Positions 16,882-28,600 of a DNA stretch of 64,000 nt are shown in pieces. A program made the translations under genes and the position numbers. Origin of the DNA: Pycnococcus provasolii (lineage: Eukaryota; Chlorophyta; Pseudoscourfieldiophyceae; Pseudoscourfieldiales; Pycnococcaceae); the NCBI GenBank assembly GCA_938743325.2, contig OW568892.1, forward strand, positions 124,001 to 188,000, written 5' to 3'. Numbering within the stretch: the first letter of the stretch is position 1; every line of letters starts with the position of its first letter. The notes beneath the pieces were generated by a model, which was not told where the DNA came from, ran no database searches, and saw only the letters and a program-made list of their open reading frames with translations.

Positions 16882-18240
16882 ATGCCCTCTCCTCCACCGT
16901 CTCCCGCGTATTTGGTTCTGCACGGCGGCTCCATCTTGCAATTCCTCTCGCTGCCAGAATCCGTCCAAGCTGGCGTCTCGCCGTCGTCGCAGCTCCGCCA
17001 GCCGGCACCCAGGCCACGCGCATCCCTCCGTGCGGCGGATGTCGTCGTCGACGCAGTCTCCGGACGCATCGCCGCCATATGCAACAACAGCGCAGAAACC
17101 GAGGCGTTTCTTGAGGGACTGCACACACACACGACCTTCATCAACATCCGCGACCGTATCGTTATGCCCGGCATGCTCGACGCACACGTGCACGTTACCG
17201 CGTCGTCAGCAGACCTTAGGGCGGCGGCGTCCACCTTACCTAGCCTCATGACTGCGCGCGCCGTCCCGATCCTGCAGGGCATGATACGAAGAGGGTTTAC
17301 TACAGTGCGTGACTGCGGGGGCGCAGATGCAGGACTCGCCGCGGCGATCGAAGAAGGCACCATCGAACTCGCACCACGCGTTCTCTTCTGTGGAAAGGCG
17401 CTCAGCCCAACGGGTGGGCACGGCGACTTTCGAGGCGCTGGCGAACCTTTCTTGCCGCTATGCAGGTGCTGCCAAGGTGGGAACTCCACGATTGGACGCG
17501 TCGCGGATGGCGTCGACGCCGTTCGGGAAGCGGTGCGGGACGAAGTGCGTAAGGGTGCGGCGCACATTAAGGTGATGGCGAGCGGAGGCGTCTCAAGTCC
17601 AACGGATCGCATCACAAATCTGCAATATTCGGAGGACGAATTGCGCGCGATCGTTGACGAAGCTGCAATGGCTGGACTCGGCGTCGCAGCGCACGCGTAC
17701 ACGAGCGAGGCGATCAGACGTGCAGTCAAAGCTGGCGTACGCTCCATTGAGCACGGCAACCTCGCGGACGAAGAGGCGATCGCAGACATGCTCGCGGCAC
17801 ACGCCTTTCTCGTGCCAACGATCATCACCTACGAAAGGCTGAGAGAGGAGGGTGAGCAGGCTGGCATGCCGAGAGAGCTCGTGCACAAGGTGGGCGATCT
17901 CGTCGAGCGTGGCGTTGACGTACTACGCATGGCGGAGGAGAAGGGGCTTCCCATCGCCTATGGCAGCGACTTGCTTGGCGCCATGCATCCGTACCAGGCG
18001 GCCGGCATTGCCCTACACTTGCAGGCGCAGTCGCCATCTGCCGTGCTCGCGGCTCTTACCATTGGGCCAGCGCGTCTTTTCGACCTTGAGGACGAAATTG
18101 GCGTCATCAAGCGTGGTGCGATTGCAGACCTCCTCGTCGTCGCTGGCGGAGATGTCACCTCCGACCCGACCATCTTGATGAACGAAGAGAACCTTGTGTA
18201 CGTGGTGAAGAGTGGGCGCATCGTCGTCGACAGAAGCTAA
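16882..18240 (+). CDS. Metal-dependent amidohydrolase (imidazolonepropionase/prolidase-like)
   Basis: I start at ATG 16882; the frame opens at a GTG five codons earlier, which a eukaryote would not use. The 452-aa enzyme has all the ligands of the amidohydrolase superfamily: PGMLDAHVHV (His102, His104) on strand 1, IKVMASGG with Lys230 as the likely carboxylated bridging lysine, AHAY (His271), SIEHGN (His291) and YGSDLLG (Asp363) as the catalytic acid. The N- and C-terminal strands form the usual composite domain (VVDAVSGRIAAI and ADLLVVAGGD). This pattern, with Lys in place of a metal-binding His and two zinc ions, is that of Xaa-Pro dipeptidase-like and related members hydrolysing N-acylated or peptide substrates. 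The exact substrate is unknown. No intron and no clear targeting signal. Confidence 0.88.
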   Translation: MPSPPPSPAYLVLHGGSILQFLSLPESVQAGVSPSSQLRQPAPRPRASLRAADVVVDAVSGRIAAICNNSAETEAFLEGLHTHTTFINIRDRIVMPGMLDAHVHVTASSADLRAAASTLPSLMTARAVPILQGMIRRGFTTVRDCGGADAGLAAAIEEGTIELAPRVLFCGKALSPTGGHGDFRGAGEPFLPLCRCCQGGNSTIGRVADGVDAVREAVRDEVRKGAAHIKVMASGGVSSPTDRITNLQYSEDELRAIVDEAAMAGLGVAAHAYTSEAIRRAVKAGVRSIEHGNLADEEAIADMLAAHAFLVPTIITYERLREEGEQAGMPRELVHKVGDLVERGVDVLRMAEEKGLPIAYGSDLLGAMHPYQAAGIALHLQAQSPSAVLAALTIGPARLFDLEDEIGVIKRGAIADLLVVAGGDVTSDPTILMNEENLVYVVKSGRIVVDRS

Positions 18241-19295
18241 GATTGCTGAGCAAGTCAGTCATGGAGTGTACTTTTAATAACTACCTTTACAGTACCTACT
18301 TTGTACAACGGACGGTCGTCCAGTCACACGATTCACATGACACGAGACTCATCTTCGTTGTCGAAGTTTCCCCTGGGCCCCAACCCCTATCCCCCAACCC
18401 CTAAAGAAGCTCGATTTGATATTTTTCCTTCATCAGGCAAAAGGGCGACCCCGGGGAAACGTGGCGCACTCTCCTTGCTTCCCGCTTCTTCGCGCCGCCG
18501 CCAGTAGTCCTGTAGTCTGGTCTGGGGAACCGGATGTACCACCTACGTTGGAGTCTACCTTTCCTAAAGATAAAGGTTATGTTGCGCGCGTGTCTCTCCC
18601 CAATCCCCACCCTTCCTCTATCGTAGGGTACCCGTACCGTGGTAGCGAGGAGGCGAGTCCCTTCCGACCCGTTTCCGACTTTCCGTTCCGTTTCTCTCTT
18701 CTCCCTCCCTATTATCCTGCCTGAGATCTCAAGCTACCTTCCGACACAACACACAAGGGCAAGGGGGGGAAGAAGGCGGGAAGGCAAGGCAGAAAGGGGG
18801 AAGAACGAGCCCGCCTCGCTTTTCTTCTGTCGACTCCCACCACAAGACAAGGGGGGGGGGGGGGGGGGGGGGGGGGAACGACGGAACGCAAAAACGGCGT
18901 AATGCAAGGGCGTTCGCACTGGGCGAAATGCAAGGGCGAAATGCAAGGGCGAAACAAGGGCGAAAGGTCTGCTTGTGGAGTTTGGGGGTTTGACAACCAG
19001 CACTGATTGGATTGGGGTTTGGAACAGGTCGGCCGAATCCGTCCCCACTTGCGACAAGTGTGCTCCCACGACCACAGGGGTACATTTATACACGCGCGCA
19101 TCACCGTCTAGATAGACGTATCGGCGCAGCGCAGCAGCACATCGTGGCGTCGGCGTACCACGTACCACGTACCACAACACTTACTTCTGTGCCTCTCGCT
19201 CCTCTCATCCTTCCCATCTCTCAGCACTTGCACAGGTTCACATCCTGTCACTTCAGCTTGTGACCAGTCTTTTGCTTTCAGGCAGTGAGTGAGTG
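18241..19295. other. Spacer and probable promoter of the giant gene
   Basis: No gene is supported. It contains a 26-base G-run (18851-18876), three GGGCGAAATGCAA-like units (about 18918-18966) and a triple GTACCAC repeat (about 19156-19176) about 120 bp before the giant gene. The remainder is C/T-rich on one strand without clear motifs. Confidence 0.5.
18851..18876 (+). repeat. Poly-G tract (26 G)
   Basis: The 26-base uninterrupted G homopolymer can form G-quadruplexes and is prone to length error. Short GGGCGAAA repeats follow within 50-90 bp. Confidence 0.9.
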
Positions 19296-19634
19296 ATGGC
19301 GCCGACATCACGGACATCATCGACGACGTCGCGACGACGACGCGGCTGGCGCACGAAGTGGCTAGACGACGACGTGCCAGAATCAAGTCTAGCAAACGGC
19401 TCGCCGCCCTGGCGAACCAATAATCCCACGATGCAAGACACGTTCTTGCAGCTTACAGACCCGTCAAAAGACTGCGACAGTCTTAAGAAAAAGGCCGACG
19501 ACGGCCACGGCGGCGGCGCGTGCCAGATCGCACGACGACGACGACGACGCGCGACGTCAAACGAGTGTGGCGAACATGTCGCGACGAAAAAGTTATGCAC
19601 ACTCGGATTTTTTGCTTGCAGCTTAACGACGACG

Positions 19635-19667
<33 letters not shown>

Positions 19668-22600
19668 AGCGTCGTCGACGGCGGCGGCGGCGGCCGCGGC
19701 GGCGATGGTGGCGGCGAGCAGAAGCCAACACCGCATCGTCGTCGCAGGCAATGCTATCGACGCGCTGGTATCTCTCTGATGCATAGCAAGAGCTGCACAC
19801 TTCTAACGCGTGCGTGGATGCTGCTTCTTGTGGCATACGTATCGCTCATTCCCGTTGCTTTCACGGGGATGCGCCTCGAGAAGGGTGTGACGCGCAGCGG
19901 CTTTGTCAGCCAGGGCTTCTACAAGTACTACCACGTCGAGGTGGCATGCCCAGAGGCGGCACAGGAGGTCACCTTCCACGTCGTTGCGACAAACGGAGAC
20001 CCAGACCTGTACGTCAGCCAGACGGCGCAGCAGCCCAGCGCACACCTGTACACGTGGTTAAGCAGTTCAACGAACGCGTCCGAGACGATCCGCATTAGTA
20101 CGCCGAGCAGCGGCATGTACTACCTTGGCGTGCATGGCAAGACGACTGCCACGTTCAAGATTCAGGCGCTCATGAAGATGTACTCTGGAAAACACATGTG
20201 CCAAGGCTTCCGTATCGACGACCAGGCACTCGCCGATGATCCGGCGGACGGCTCGTTCCTCCTCGAGAACCGAATGACTGTCGCGGGCAACGTGGACTTG
20301 CAGGCTAGCCTGCACGTGAAAGACGACGCGGTGCTCGGCGATACCATGGATGACCTCAATATTTTGAAGGGACGGGCAATACTTGGGACATACTCCACGC
20401 AGGAGTACACCATGCACCGCGAGGATGTCACCGCGCTCGACGGAGGTGGTCTGACACTGCGAGCCGCCTTCTCGTACGGAGCACGAGGTGGCGATCTCAC
20501 GCTCAACGCAGGTAATGGAACCGGAGGTGGAGGTGGAGCAGTGTTCCTCATGGCTGGTAATAGCACACGTGGGCCGGGAGGACACCTCATGCTGCGCACA
20601 GGCTTTGGCGTTGGATTGCATGATCAGCTCATCGGTGGTGCTGGTGGAAACTTCAGCCTAAACCTTGGAGATGGTGACACGGGAAATGCGGGTAATGTTT
20701 CAATCGTTGCAGGGTTGACTACGGACGCACACAGCACTGGTGGAGCCGTGACAATTATGGCCGGCGATGGGATGAATGCAACGCGTGGTCGAGGCGGCAC
20801 CATGACGCTCGCCGCTGGCCATGGTCTCGGAACGGGCAGCGACTGTGAGCTGACATCCTACTGCTGCGTGCGCAAACCTGTGCGGACTGGCAGTCACATC
20901 ACAAAGGAATTTTGGACTACACTGACCACAAACAGTCCAAACTACTGCGAGGGTGTCGTCGTCACGGCGGAACAATATAACGCCGTGCTACGCGGATGCG
21001 ATGTGGACTGTGCAATTTCCGCCGAAGAGGCAGCATCAGTATCCTCGTCGGCGGCGTCGACGACCGATGCATCGAGTTCATTTTACGGCTTGGACACGAC
21101 TACGGTCACCCCAGTCACCACCACCACCACCGCCACTGGCACCACCACCAATCCACTCGCCGAGCTCTACTACATGTGTGGAACGCTTCCCGTTCGAAAG
21201 GATTTGTACGACGCCATTCGCGTGGGCTGCACTCAATTTTGCATGGGAGGAGCAGTCGAGGTGTTTGGTGGTAACTCCACCGGCGGTGTTGGTGGACTCG
21301 TTCATCTCGTCGGCGGATCATCGCACGCCAGCGATGTCATGGGCCACGGCGGTGATGTGTGGGTGGAGGCAGGCTCCGCATACGCCGGCACGGGAGGATC
21401 TCTCTACCTGACCTCGGGCAGATCGACGAACGCTACAAGTGGCAGCGTCGTAATCCGCACCGAATCAAGCGGAGCTTACGGTGTTTCGGGCGACGTTGCT
21501 CTGCAGACTGGAAGCTCGTGCAACGGCGACAGCGGTGCTATTCAGCTCTTCACAGGCGTCGCCGTCAACGGATCTGGAGGTGATCTCAGCCTTCACGTCG
21601 GCGCTGGCGACACCGGAGCCGGTGGCAGCGTCAATGTCGAGGCTGGCGCTACCTCAGCTGACAGCGAATCAGGCGGATCCGTTTTCGTCACCGCCGGCGC
21701 AGGCACGAGCACTATCGGAGGTCGTGGCGGCAACGTTGCGATCTCGGCTGGTGATGCGTATGGTGCTTCAAATACTGTTAACGGGGTTGCCGTACGCAGA
21801 AAACTGCTGGACATATCAGACTGCAACGGCGGTGCCGGTGGTATCACAGACTGTGGAGACGGCGGCGCGGTGGAGATCAATGCAGGGCGTGCCATCGGTG
21901 GAACAGGAGGCGGTGTGCACGTTTCAGGAGGATTCTCTGAACAGGGAATGGGTGGACACACGATTGTTCAAGGAGGAGGTTCCAAGGCTGGATACGGTGG
22001 AGATCTAGTGCTTGATGCAGGTGACAGCGAAGACGGCAATGAGGGTATCGTACGCATAGCATCAAATGCCGGCAGCCACATTCGAATGGGGCGAAGCAGG
22101 GTGCGAATGGTACCGGTGGACATCTTTGGTGATTTGATGGTTCACGGCGTCTTCGCGGCGACATCGGAGAAGGTGTACAAAGAATCGTACACTGACTTGA
22201 TTACACTGACGCAGTCGCAAAGCGTTGTTCTGCAAAATGAAATTCGAACCCCGAGGCTCACAGGCCTGGATCTCGAGGATGACTTGCAAGATGTACCAAC
22301 AAGCAACTTAGTCATTGATGCAGGCCTGGGGGGAACGGAAAAGCGCCTGTACATTGGCCCGATCGATACTTCAGGCATACATATAGGTGGACGCGTTGGA
22401 TCAGACATCTTGATCAGGCAGGGTTATTTGGTAGATGACGACAATGGCACGTACGACAAGCGCATAGAAGTTGACAACTACGGCGCCATCGTAATTTCAA
22501 CTTCAGGAGACTACATCGTCGACCCGCAGGCTCCTTGGGGAGACCGGCCTTACTTGAGGAGTGCACATGATCACGGCCATCCATTCCAGTATGGCGGAAA

Positions 22601-25600
22601 TCTCACGCTACGGACAGGTAGCTCCAACTTTGGACCGTCAGGAAACATTGACATCTTGACTGGTAAATCTCGCAATGGAGCAGGAGGCAACATTTCAGTA
22701 GTCGTCGGCATCGGAAATTATGGCGACGGGGGTAATGTGACCGTGCGTGCAGGTACAACGACATATGATGGAGGGCAAGGCGGAGTCGTAGCTATCTATG
22801 GTGGCAATAGTCTTGGAACTCATGGATACGCACCCGAGCATTTGAACGACGGTGTTAATAATGATGACTGCGCCGTCCACGAGTACTGTTGTGGGCAGGA
22901 AAGTCGCTGGAGTGCAACAGTCGGCGCGGGTGCGAACAAAGCAGTAGGATACTGCACAGGAATTTTAGTTCCTGCTGTTGCATACAGGGCCATAATCCGT
23001 GGTTGCCTGCAGGCTTGTGACTTTTATGGATACTTCCTTTGCGACGGAATTCATATCACCGATGAGCAATTCTATGCTGTGCGCAACCTACAATGTGATC
23101 AGCATTGTCTTGGAGGAAATGTCGATCTCAAGGGTGGCACCTCACATGCAGGAACAGGAGGTCATATTCGTTTGCATGGAGGTCTATCAGAATCAGAGCT
23201 CGCAAACAGCTTCGGAGGCGACTTAATCCTTGATGGAGGTTCTGCAAGGCAAGGAACAGGCGGTTCTGTCGTAATATCAAGCGGACACTCATCATACGCA
23301 GCGAGTGGAGACGTCATCATCCGCACAGAGATCAGCGCAAGACTCACAACTGGAAAAATCGACATGACAACAGGGTCCGCATGCGATGGAGACAGTGGTT
23401 CGATTCTACTCGCAACTGGAACAGCAACAAACGGTAAAGCTGGAAATATCACAATTCGCGCCGGATATGGTAATGCGAATGACGGAGGAGCTATCTCTGT
23501 GATCGGAGGAACAACCGCAGATGCGACCGCGGCGAACGCGATGGGCGGCGCGATCGAGGTGACGGGCGGCTCTGCGACGAGCGCGCTCGGAGGCATCGGT
23601 GGCGGCGTTTCGGTGTCTGCAGGCTACGGCGCGGACACGGGCGGCGCGGTGGTAGTGTCTGGCGGCGCAGGCGCCTCGGGCGACAGCGGCGACGTGATCG
23701 TGCTCACGCCTGATGCGGGCACGAGCGGCGTGAGCGGCGCCTTGTCCCTGACGAGCGGCGCGTCGACGGCAGGCCGCAGCGGCTCAGTGTCGGTGGTGAC
23801 GGGCGACGCCTCGGGCGGCGCTGCGGGCGACTTCACGGTGAGCGTCGGCGACGGCGACACCGGCGCGGGCGGTCTCGTGTCCTTGAGCGCGGGCGTGTCG
23901 ACGGCGGCCTTCGAGTCGGGCGGGCTTGTGTCCGTGTCCGGCGGATCTGGCGCGTCGTCTGAGGGCGGCCGCGGCGGCGTGGTGACGCTGTCTGGCGGCT
24001 CCTCGCTCGGCGAGACGGGCTGCGTGCTGACGGAGTACAACTGCAGCGGCGTGATCGTGCCTTCGACGGTGTACGAGGCTGTGAAGCGCGGATGCACGCG
24101 CGACTGCTCGTTCTACGGCGCGGACACGCACACGTTCATGTGCGGCACGATGCCGGTGAGCGCGGATGAGCACGCGCTTGTGCTCGGCGGATGCACGCAG
24201 TACTGCCTGGGCGGTGCCGTGGAGATGTCCGGCGGCGCCTCGTCTTCCGGCGTGGGTGGCGCGCTGACGCTTCTCGGCGGCTCGAGCTCGGGCGAGTCCG
24301 AGATGAGCCGCGGCGGCCACGTGGAGCTGGCGGCTGGCACGTCCGCGCGCGGCGTGGGCGGCAGCGTGCTTGTGAGCTCCGGCTTCAGCGAGACGGGCAC
24401 GAGCGGCGAGGTGATCGTACGCAGCGATCGCTCGGGCGTATCGGGCACGAGCGGCGCGGTGCTTGTTGCGTCCGGCCAGTCATGCGCGGGCGACAGCGGG
24501 TCGCTGACGCTGATCAGCGGCGCGTCTACGGGCGGCGCTGGCGGCGACATTCGCGTGGCGGTTGGCTCGGGCGACACGGGCGACGGCGGCTCAGTGGTTG
24601 TGAGCGCTGGCGACACGAGCGCCTCGTACGCGAGCGGCGGCGACGTGTTCGTGAGCGCGGGCACCGGCACGGACACGACGAGCGGCTCTGGCGGCTCCGT
24701 GAGCGTGCTCGGCGGTGAGGCGCTGGGCGAGACGGAGGGCGCGGGCGGCTCTGTGAGCGTGCTTGGCGGTCAGTCCGTGGGCGGCGTGGGCGGCAGCGTA
24801 TCTGTGGTGAGCGGCCGCAGCGTGACAGGCACGAGCGGATCCGTGCTCGTGCACACGCAGGACGCGGGCGTGTCGGGCACGAGCGGTCCCGTGACTGTGG
24901 AGACGGGCACGTCTTCGGCGGGCGCTTCGGGCGCGGTGCACGTGACCACGGGCGACGCGCGCGGCGGCGCCGGCGGCGACATCGCCGTGCGCGTGGGCGC
25001 GGGCGACACGGGTCCTGGCGGCGTGCTGACGCTGTCTGCGGGCCTGACGACCGCGGCGAACGCGACGGGCGGCGCGATCGAGGTGACGGGCGGCTCTGCG
25101 ACGAGCGCGCTCGGAGGCATCGGTGGCGGCGTTTCGGTGTCTGCAGGCTACGGCGCGGACACGGGCGGCGCGGTGGTAGTGTCTGGCGGCGCAGGCGCCT
25201 CGGGCGACAGCGGCGACGTGATCGTGCTCACGCCTGATGCGGGCACGAGCGGCGTGAGCGGCGCCTTGTCCCTGACGAGCGGCGCGTCGACGGCAGGCCG
25301 CAGCGGCTCAGTGTCGGTGGTGACGGGCGACGCCTCGGGCGGCGCTGCGGGCGACTTCACGGTGAGCGTCGGCGACGGCGACACCGGCGCGGGCGGTCTC
25401 GTGTCCTTGAGCGCGGGCGTGTCGACGGCGGCCTTCGAGTCGGGCGGGCTTGTGTCCGTGTCCGGCGGATCTGGCGCGTCGTCTGAGGGCGGCCGCGGCG
25501 GCGTGGTGACGCTGTCTGGCGGCTCCTCGCTCGGCGAGACGGGCTGCGTGCTGACGGAGTACAACTGCAGCGGCGTGATCGTGCCTTCGACGGTGTACGA

Positions 25601-28600
25601 GGCTGTGAAGCGCGGATGCACGCGCGACTGCTCGTTCTACGGCGCGGACACGCACACGTTCATGTGCGGCACGATGCCGGTGAGCGCGGATGAGCACGCG
25701 CTTGTGCTCGGCGGATGCACGCAGTACTGCCTGGGCGGTGCCGTGGAGATGTCCGGCGGCGCCTCGTCTTCCGGCGTGGGTGGCGCGCTGACGCTTCTCG
25801 GCGGCTCGAGCTCGGGCGAGTCCGAGATGAGCCGCGGCGGCCACGTGGAGCTGGCGGCTGGCACGTCCGCGCGCGGCGTGGGCGGCAGCGTGCTTGTGAG
25901 CTCCGGCTTCAGCGAGACGGGCACGAGCGGCGAGGTGATCGTACGCAGCGATCGCTCGGGCGTATCGGGCACGAGCGGCGCGGTGCTTGTTGCGTCCGGC
26001 CAGTCATGCGCGGGCGACAGCGGGTCGCTGACGCTGATCAGCGGCGCGTCTACGGGCGGCGCTGGCGGCGACATTCGCGTGGCGGTTGGCTCGGGCGACA
26101 CGGGCGACGGCGGCTCAGTGGTTGTGAGCGCTGGCGACACGAGCGCCTCGTACGCGAGCGGCGGCGACGTGTTCGTGAGCGCGGGCACCGGCACGGACAC
26201 GACGAGCGGCTCTGGCGGCTCCGTGAGCGTGCTCGGCGGTGAGGCGCTGGGCGAGACGGAGGGCGCGGGCGGCTCTGTGAGCGTGCTTGGCGGTCAGTCC
26301 GTGGGCGGCGTGGGCGGCAGCGTATCTGTGGTGAGCGGCCGCAGCGTGACAGGCACGAGCGGATCCGTGCTCGTGCACACGCAGGACGCGGGCGTGTCGG
26401 GCACGAGCGGTCCCGTGACTGTGGAGACGGGCACGTCTTCGGCGGGCGCTTCGGGCGCGGTGCACGTGACCACGGGCGACGCGCGCGGCGGCGCCGGCGG
26501 CGACATCGCCGTGCGTGTGGGCGCGGGCGACACGGGTCCTGGCGGCGTGCTGACGCTGTCTGCGGGCCTGACGACCGCGGCGAACGCGACGGGCGGCGCG
26601 ATCGAGGTGACGGGCGGCTCTGCGACGAGCGCGCTCGGAGGCATCGGTGGCGGCGTTTCGGTGTCTGCAGGCTACGGCGCGGACACGGGCGGCGCGGTGG
26701 TAGTGTCTGGCGGCGCAGGCGCCTCGGGCGACAGCGGCGACGTGATCGTGCTCACGCCTGATGCGGGCACGAGCGGCGTGAGCGGCGCCTTGTCCCTGAC
26801 GAGCGGCGCGTCGACGGCAGGCCGCAGCGGCTCAGTGTCGGTGGTGACGGGCGACGCCTCGGGCGGCGCTGCGGGCGACTTCACGGTGAGCGTCGGCGAC
26901 GGCGACACCGGCGCGGGCGGTCTCGTGTCCTTGAGCGCGGGCGTGTCGACGGCGGCCTTCGAGTCGGGCGGGCTTGTGTCCGTGTCCGGCGGATCTGGCG
27001 CGTCGTCTGAGGGCGGCCGCGGCGGCGTGGTGACGCTGTCTGGCGGCTCCTCGCTCGGCGAGACGGGCTGCGTGCTGACGGAGTACAACTGCAGCGGCGT
27101 GATCGTGCCTTCGACGGTGTACGAGGCTGTGAAGCGCGGATGCACGCGCGACTGCTCGTTCTACGGCGCGGACACGCACACGTTCATGTGCGGCACGATG
27201 CCGGTGAGCGCGGATGAGCACGCGCTTGTGCTCGGCGGATGCACGCAGTACTGCCTGGGCGGTGCCGTGGAGATGTCCGGCGGCGCCTCGTCTTCCGGCG
27301 TGGGTGGCGCGCTGACGCTTCTCGGCGGCTCGAGCTCGGGCGAGTCCGAGATGAGCCGCGGCGGCCACGTGGAGCTGGCGGCTGGCACGTCCGCGCGCGG
27401 CGTGGGCGGCAGCGTGCTTGTGAGCTCCGGCTTCAGCGAGACGGGCACGAGCGGCGAGGTGATCGTACGCAGCGATCGCTCGGGCGTATCGGGCACGAGC
27501 GGCGCGGTGCTTGTTGCGTCCGGCCAGTCATGCGCGGGCGACAGCGGGTCGCTGACGCTGATCAGCGGCGCGTCTACGGGCGGCGCTGGCGGCGACATTC
27601 GCGTGGCGGTTGGCTCGGGCGACACGGGCGACGGCGGCTCAGTGGTTGTGAGCGCTGGCGACACGAGCGCCTCGTACGCGAGCGGCGGCGACGTGTTCGT
27701 GAGCGCGGGCACCGGCACGGACACGACGAGCGGCTCTGGCGGCTCCGTGAGCGTGCTCGGCGGTGAGGCGCTGGGCGAGACGGAGGGCGCGGGCGGCTCT
27801 GTGAGCGTGCTTGGCGGTCAGTCCGTGGGCGGCGTGGGCGGCAGCGTATCTGTGGTGAGCGGCCGCAGCGTGACAGGCACGAGCGGATCCGTGCTCGTGC
27901 ACACGCAGGACGCGGGCGTGTCGGGCACGAGCGGTCCCGTGACTGTGGAGACGGGCACGTCTTCGGCGGGCGCTTCGGGCGCGGTGCACGTGACCACGGG
28001 CGACGCGCGCGGCGGCGCCGGCGGCGACATCGCCGTGCGCGTGGGCGCGGGCGACACGGGTCCTGGCGGCGTGCTGACGCTGTCTGCGGGCCTGACGACC
28101 GCGGCGAACGCGACGGGCGGCGCGATCGAGGTGACGGGCGGCTCTGCGACGAGCGCGCTCGGAGGCATCGGTGGCGGCGTTTCGGTGTCTGCAGGCTACG
28201 GCGCGGACACGGGCGGCGCGGTGGTAGTGTCTGGCGGCGCAGGCGCCTCGGGCGACAGCGGCGACGTGATCGTGCTCACGCCTGATGCGGGCACGAGCGG
28301 CGTGAGCGGCGCCTTGTCCCTGACGAGCGGCGCGTCGACGGCAGGCCGCAGCGGCTCAGTGTCGGTGGTGACGGGCGACGCCTCGGGCGGCGCTGCGGGC
28401 GACTTCACGGTGAGCGTCGGCGACGGCGACACCGGCGCGGGCGGTCTCGTGTCCTTGAGCGCGGGCGTGTCGACGGCGGCCTTCGAGTCGGGCGGGCTTG
28501 TGTCCGTGTCCGGCGGATCTGGCGCGTCGTCTGAGGGCGGCCGCGGCGGCGTGGTGACGCTGTCTGGCGGCTCCTCGCTCGGCGAGACGGGCTGCGTGCT

